Source of the DNA: an uncultured Eubacteriales bacterium
GTDB lineage: Bacteria; Bacillota; Clostridia; Christensenellales; Borkfalkiaceae
DNA length: 64,000 nucleotides
Direction: 5' to 3'
Assembly (NCBI GenBank): GCA_900540805.1
Contig: UQHL01000015.1
Span: 1-64,000, forward strand
Shown: one piece after another, positions 62,248 through 64,000 of the stretch
Layout of the letters: each line of letters opens with the position of its first letter
Position numbering within the stretch: position 1 is the first letter of the stretch
Notes under the pieces: model-generated
Database searches by the model: none
Told to the model about the DNA's origin: nothing
The model's input: only the letters and a program-made list of their open reading frames with translations
Translations under genes and position numbers: made by a program

Positions 62248-63582
62248 ATGTTGGAAAACAAAAAATTCGGAGTGATTTCGCTGGGGTGCGACAAAAATCG
62301 CGTGGACAGCGAAAAGCTGATCGGCCTGCTGAAAGAGCGGGGCTGTTCGCTGACGGACGATCTTTCGCAGGCGGAGATTGTCGTCGTCAATACGTGCGCC
62401 TTTCTCGAATCGGCGAGAAAAGAATCGATCGATACAATTTTAGAGTGCGCGGGATACAAGAAAAACGGAAAATTGGAGAAAATAGTAGTGACGGGATGTC
62501 TGCCGCAGAAATTTATCGGCGAGCTGTACGACCCGTTGACGGAAGCGGACGTTTTTTTAGGTATTCACGATTACGAAAAAATTTTCGAAGCGCTCGAGGC
62601 TTCCTATGCGGGAAACGAGCGGGAAAATTACGTCGGGAAAGGAAGCGACGGCTTTCGCGCGGCGCGGGTGCTTACCACCTGGCCTCATTATGCTTATCTT
62701 AAGATTGCGGACGGGTGTTATAATCATTGTACGTATTGTCTCATTCCGAAAATCCGCGGAAAATATGTTTCCTATCCTATGGAGGATTTGTTAAAAGAGG
62801 CGGAGAATTTGGGGGAGGTATCGGAGCTGGTCGTTGTCGCACAGGATACTACCCGTTACGGAGAGGATTTGTACGGCGTCAATAAGTTCCCCGAGCTGCT
62901 CCATAGGCTTTCGCTGCTCGAAAACGTCCGCAGAATACGCCTTTTGTATTGCTATCCCGACGTGATCGGAGACGAACTGATTGCGGAGATACGCCACAAC
63001 GAAAAAATCGTCAAATATATTGATATTCCCCTGCAGCATTCGGAGGATCGCGTGCTGAAGCTGATGAACCGAAAGGGAACGCGAAAAAGCTATCTGGCGC
63101 TTATCGAAAAGCTTCGCAGGGAAATTCCCGATATTGCGATCCGCTCTACGTTCATTTCGGGGTTTCCTACTGAAACGGAGAAAGAGTTTGAGGAAATGAA
63201 AGCGTTTTTACGAGAGGCAGAATTAGTTAATTGCGGTTTTTTCGCCTATTCGAGAGAGCCGGACACGGCCGCCGCGAGGATGTCGCCGCAGGTGCACCCT
63301 TCGACGAAGCGCCGCCGCGTACGCGAGCTATACGAAATGCAGCGGGAAATTTCGAAAAAACTTCTTTCCTCTTTCGTGGGGAAGGAGCTGGAAGTGCTTT
63401 GCGACGGAATCGATTACGAAAAAAACTGCTTTGTCGGGAGGGCGTATTTCAGCGCCCCCGAAATCGACGGAAGGGTTTATTTTCACGCCCGCGAAGTTAT
63501 GCAGGGAGAGACGTACAAAGTCGTTATCAACAGCGCCGACAGCTATGATCTGTACGGCGAAACGGAGGATTATCGTTCATGA
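62248..63582 (+). CDS. rimO: Ribosomal protein S12 methylthiotransferase
   Basis: 444 residues, normal length. The N-terminal domain has three cluster-binding Cys (SLGCDKNRVD, VVNTCAF, VTGCLPQKF). The radical-SAM motif is CYNHCTYCLIP, and the C-terminal TRAM domain starts near SFVGKELEVLCDG. It adds a methylthio group to S12. AAGGAAA precedes the ATG. The stop overlaps the next start by four bases. Confidence 0.96.
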   Translation: MLENKKFGVISLGCDKNRVDSEKLIGLLKERGCSLTDDLSQAEIVVVNTCAFLESARKESIDTILECAGYKKNGKLEKIVVTGCLPQKFIGELYDPLTEADVFLGIHDYEKIFEALEASYAGNERENYVGKGSDGFRAARVLTTWPHYAYLKIADGCYNHCTYCLIPKIRGKYVSYPMEDLLKEAENLGEVSELVVVAQDTTRYGEDLYGVNKFPELLHRLSLLENVRRIRLLYCYPDVIGDELIAEIRHNEKIVKYIDIPLQHSEDRVLKLMNRKGTRKSYLALIEKLRREIPDIAIRSTFISGFPTETEKEFEEMKAFLREAELVNCGFFAYSREPDTAAARMSPQVHPSTKRRRVRELYEMQREISKKLLSSFVGKELEVLCDGIDYEKNCFVGRAYFSAPEIDGRVYFHAREVMQGETYKVVINSADSYDLYGETEDYRS

Positions 63583-64000
63583 ATTTACCCAATAAGATTT
63601 CCGTCGCGAGAATTTGCATGATTCCCGTATTCGTGCTCTTTTTCTTTTTAGACGCGATTCCTTACAATCACGTCATCGCGGCGGTGATATTCGCCCTGGC
63701 CGCGTTGACCGATCTTCTCGACGGGCATATCGCTCGCTCGAGAAATCTCGTCACCAACCTCGGCAAATTTCTCGACCCGATCGCGGACAAAGTGCTGGTC
63801 GCCACCGCGTTTATTCTGATGCTGACGGTGCGGGATATTTTCGGGCTTCTCGGCGATTGGTGCTACGCGGCAGGCGCGGTCTGCATCTGCGTTATTCTGG
63901 CGCGGGAGCTCATCATCAGCGCCTTCCGTCAGATTGCGGCGACGGCGGGCGTGGTGCTTGCCGCGGAAAAGCTGGGTAAATACAAGACCGCTTTTCAGGA
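63579..64000 (+). CDS. pgsA: CDP-diacylglycerol-glycerol-3-phosphate phosphatidyltransferase (partial)
   Basis: 140 codons are present and the gene runs off the right edge. Membrane protein beginning NLPNKISVARICMIPVFVLF. The CDP-alcohol phosphotransferase motif DG-x2-AR-x8-G-x3-D-x3-D reads DGHIARSRNLVTNLGKFLDP and continues IADK. First step of phosphatidylglycerol synthesis. The ATG lies within the rimO stop (ATGA), so translation is coupled. Confidence 0.95.
   Translation, partial: MNLPNKISVARICMIPVFVLFFFLDAIPYNHVIAAVIFALAALTDLLDGHIARSRNLVTNLGKFLDPIADKVLVATAFILMLTVRDIFGLLGDWCYAAGAVCICVILARELIISAFRQIAATAGVVLAAEKLGKYKTAFQ

Noticed and set aside
1..64000. CRISPR arrays, tRNA or rRNA genes, intact insertion sequences
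   Set aside because: No regular direct repeats with spacers, no cloverleaf or rRNA stretches and no intact transposase were found; the only mobile remnant is the broken recombinase.

Overview
The window is about 64 kb of a low-to-mid GC Gram-positive chromosome, most likely an uncultured gut Clostridia relative. Evidence seen directly: strong AGGAGG-type ribosome sites, TTGACA-N17-TATAAT promoters, many lipobox lipoproteins, an mraZ-headed division/cell-wall (dcw) cluster, spoVG, and MurE with the DNPR motif of meso-diaminopimelate ligases. The exact lineage is inference.

Region 1 (1-18,000): a carbohydrate locus. An AraC regulator (812) precedes a sugar ABC importer (binding lipoprotein plus two permeases), a GH43-type lipoprotein, a CBM9-like lipoprotein, a 1792-residue modular lipoprotein and an intracellular-type GH42 beta-galactosidase. 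This reads as a Gram-positive polysaccharide utilisation locus for an arabino/galacto-glycan. It is followed by a decayed serine recombinase, a short-chain dehydrogenase and another broken ORF.

Region 2 (18,000-26,400): an amino-acid ABC importer on the minus strand faces a plus-strand signalling block: an Hpt protein, a REC/HD-GYP/GGDEF response regulator and a hybrid kinase whose sensor is two amino-acid-binding-type domains. The importer's binding protein is the most unusual item in the window. It appears circularly permuted: the segment that normally ends the fold sits right after the signal peptide, and the protein stops where that segment should begin.

Region 3 (26,400-41,200): a CPBP membrane protease, an ABC exporter, a pair of rhamnosidase-like hydrolases (GH106-like and GH78-like), an AEC-family transporter behind four copies of a 13-bp operator, an XRE-cupin regulator with the potABCD polyamine importer on the minus strand, and rpsT.

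Region 4 (41,200-64,000): murI, then mraZ-rsmH-ftsL-ftsI-murE-mraY-murD-ftsW-murA-ftsQ, ftsA-ftsZ, spoVG (minus strand), murC, ftsK, rimO and the start of pgsA. murF and murG are absent from the cluster. Several proteins carry long disordered segments (FtsL, FtsZ, FtsK, MurI). ftsI seems to start at ATT, and the 3' end of murD overlaps ftsW by about 180 bp. Two genes (at 16750 and 29509) seem to be leaderless.
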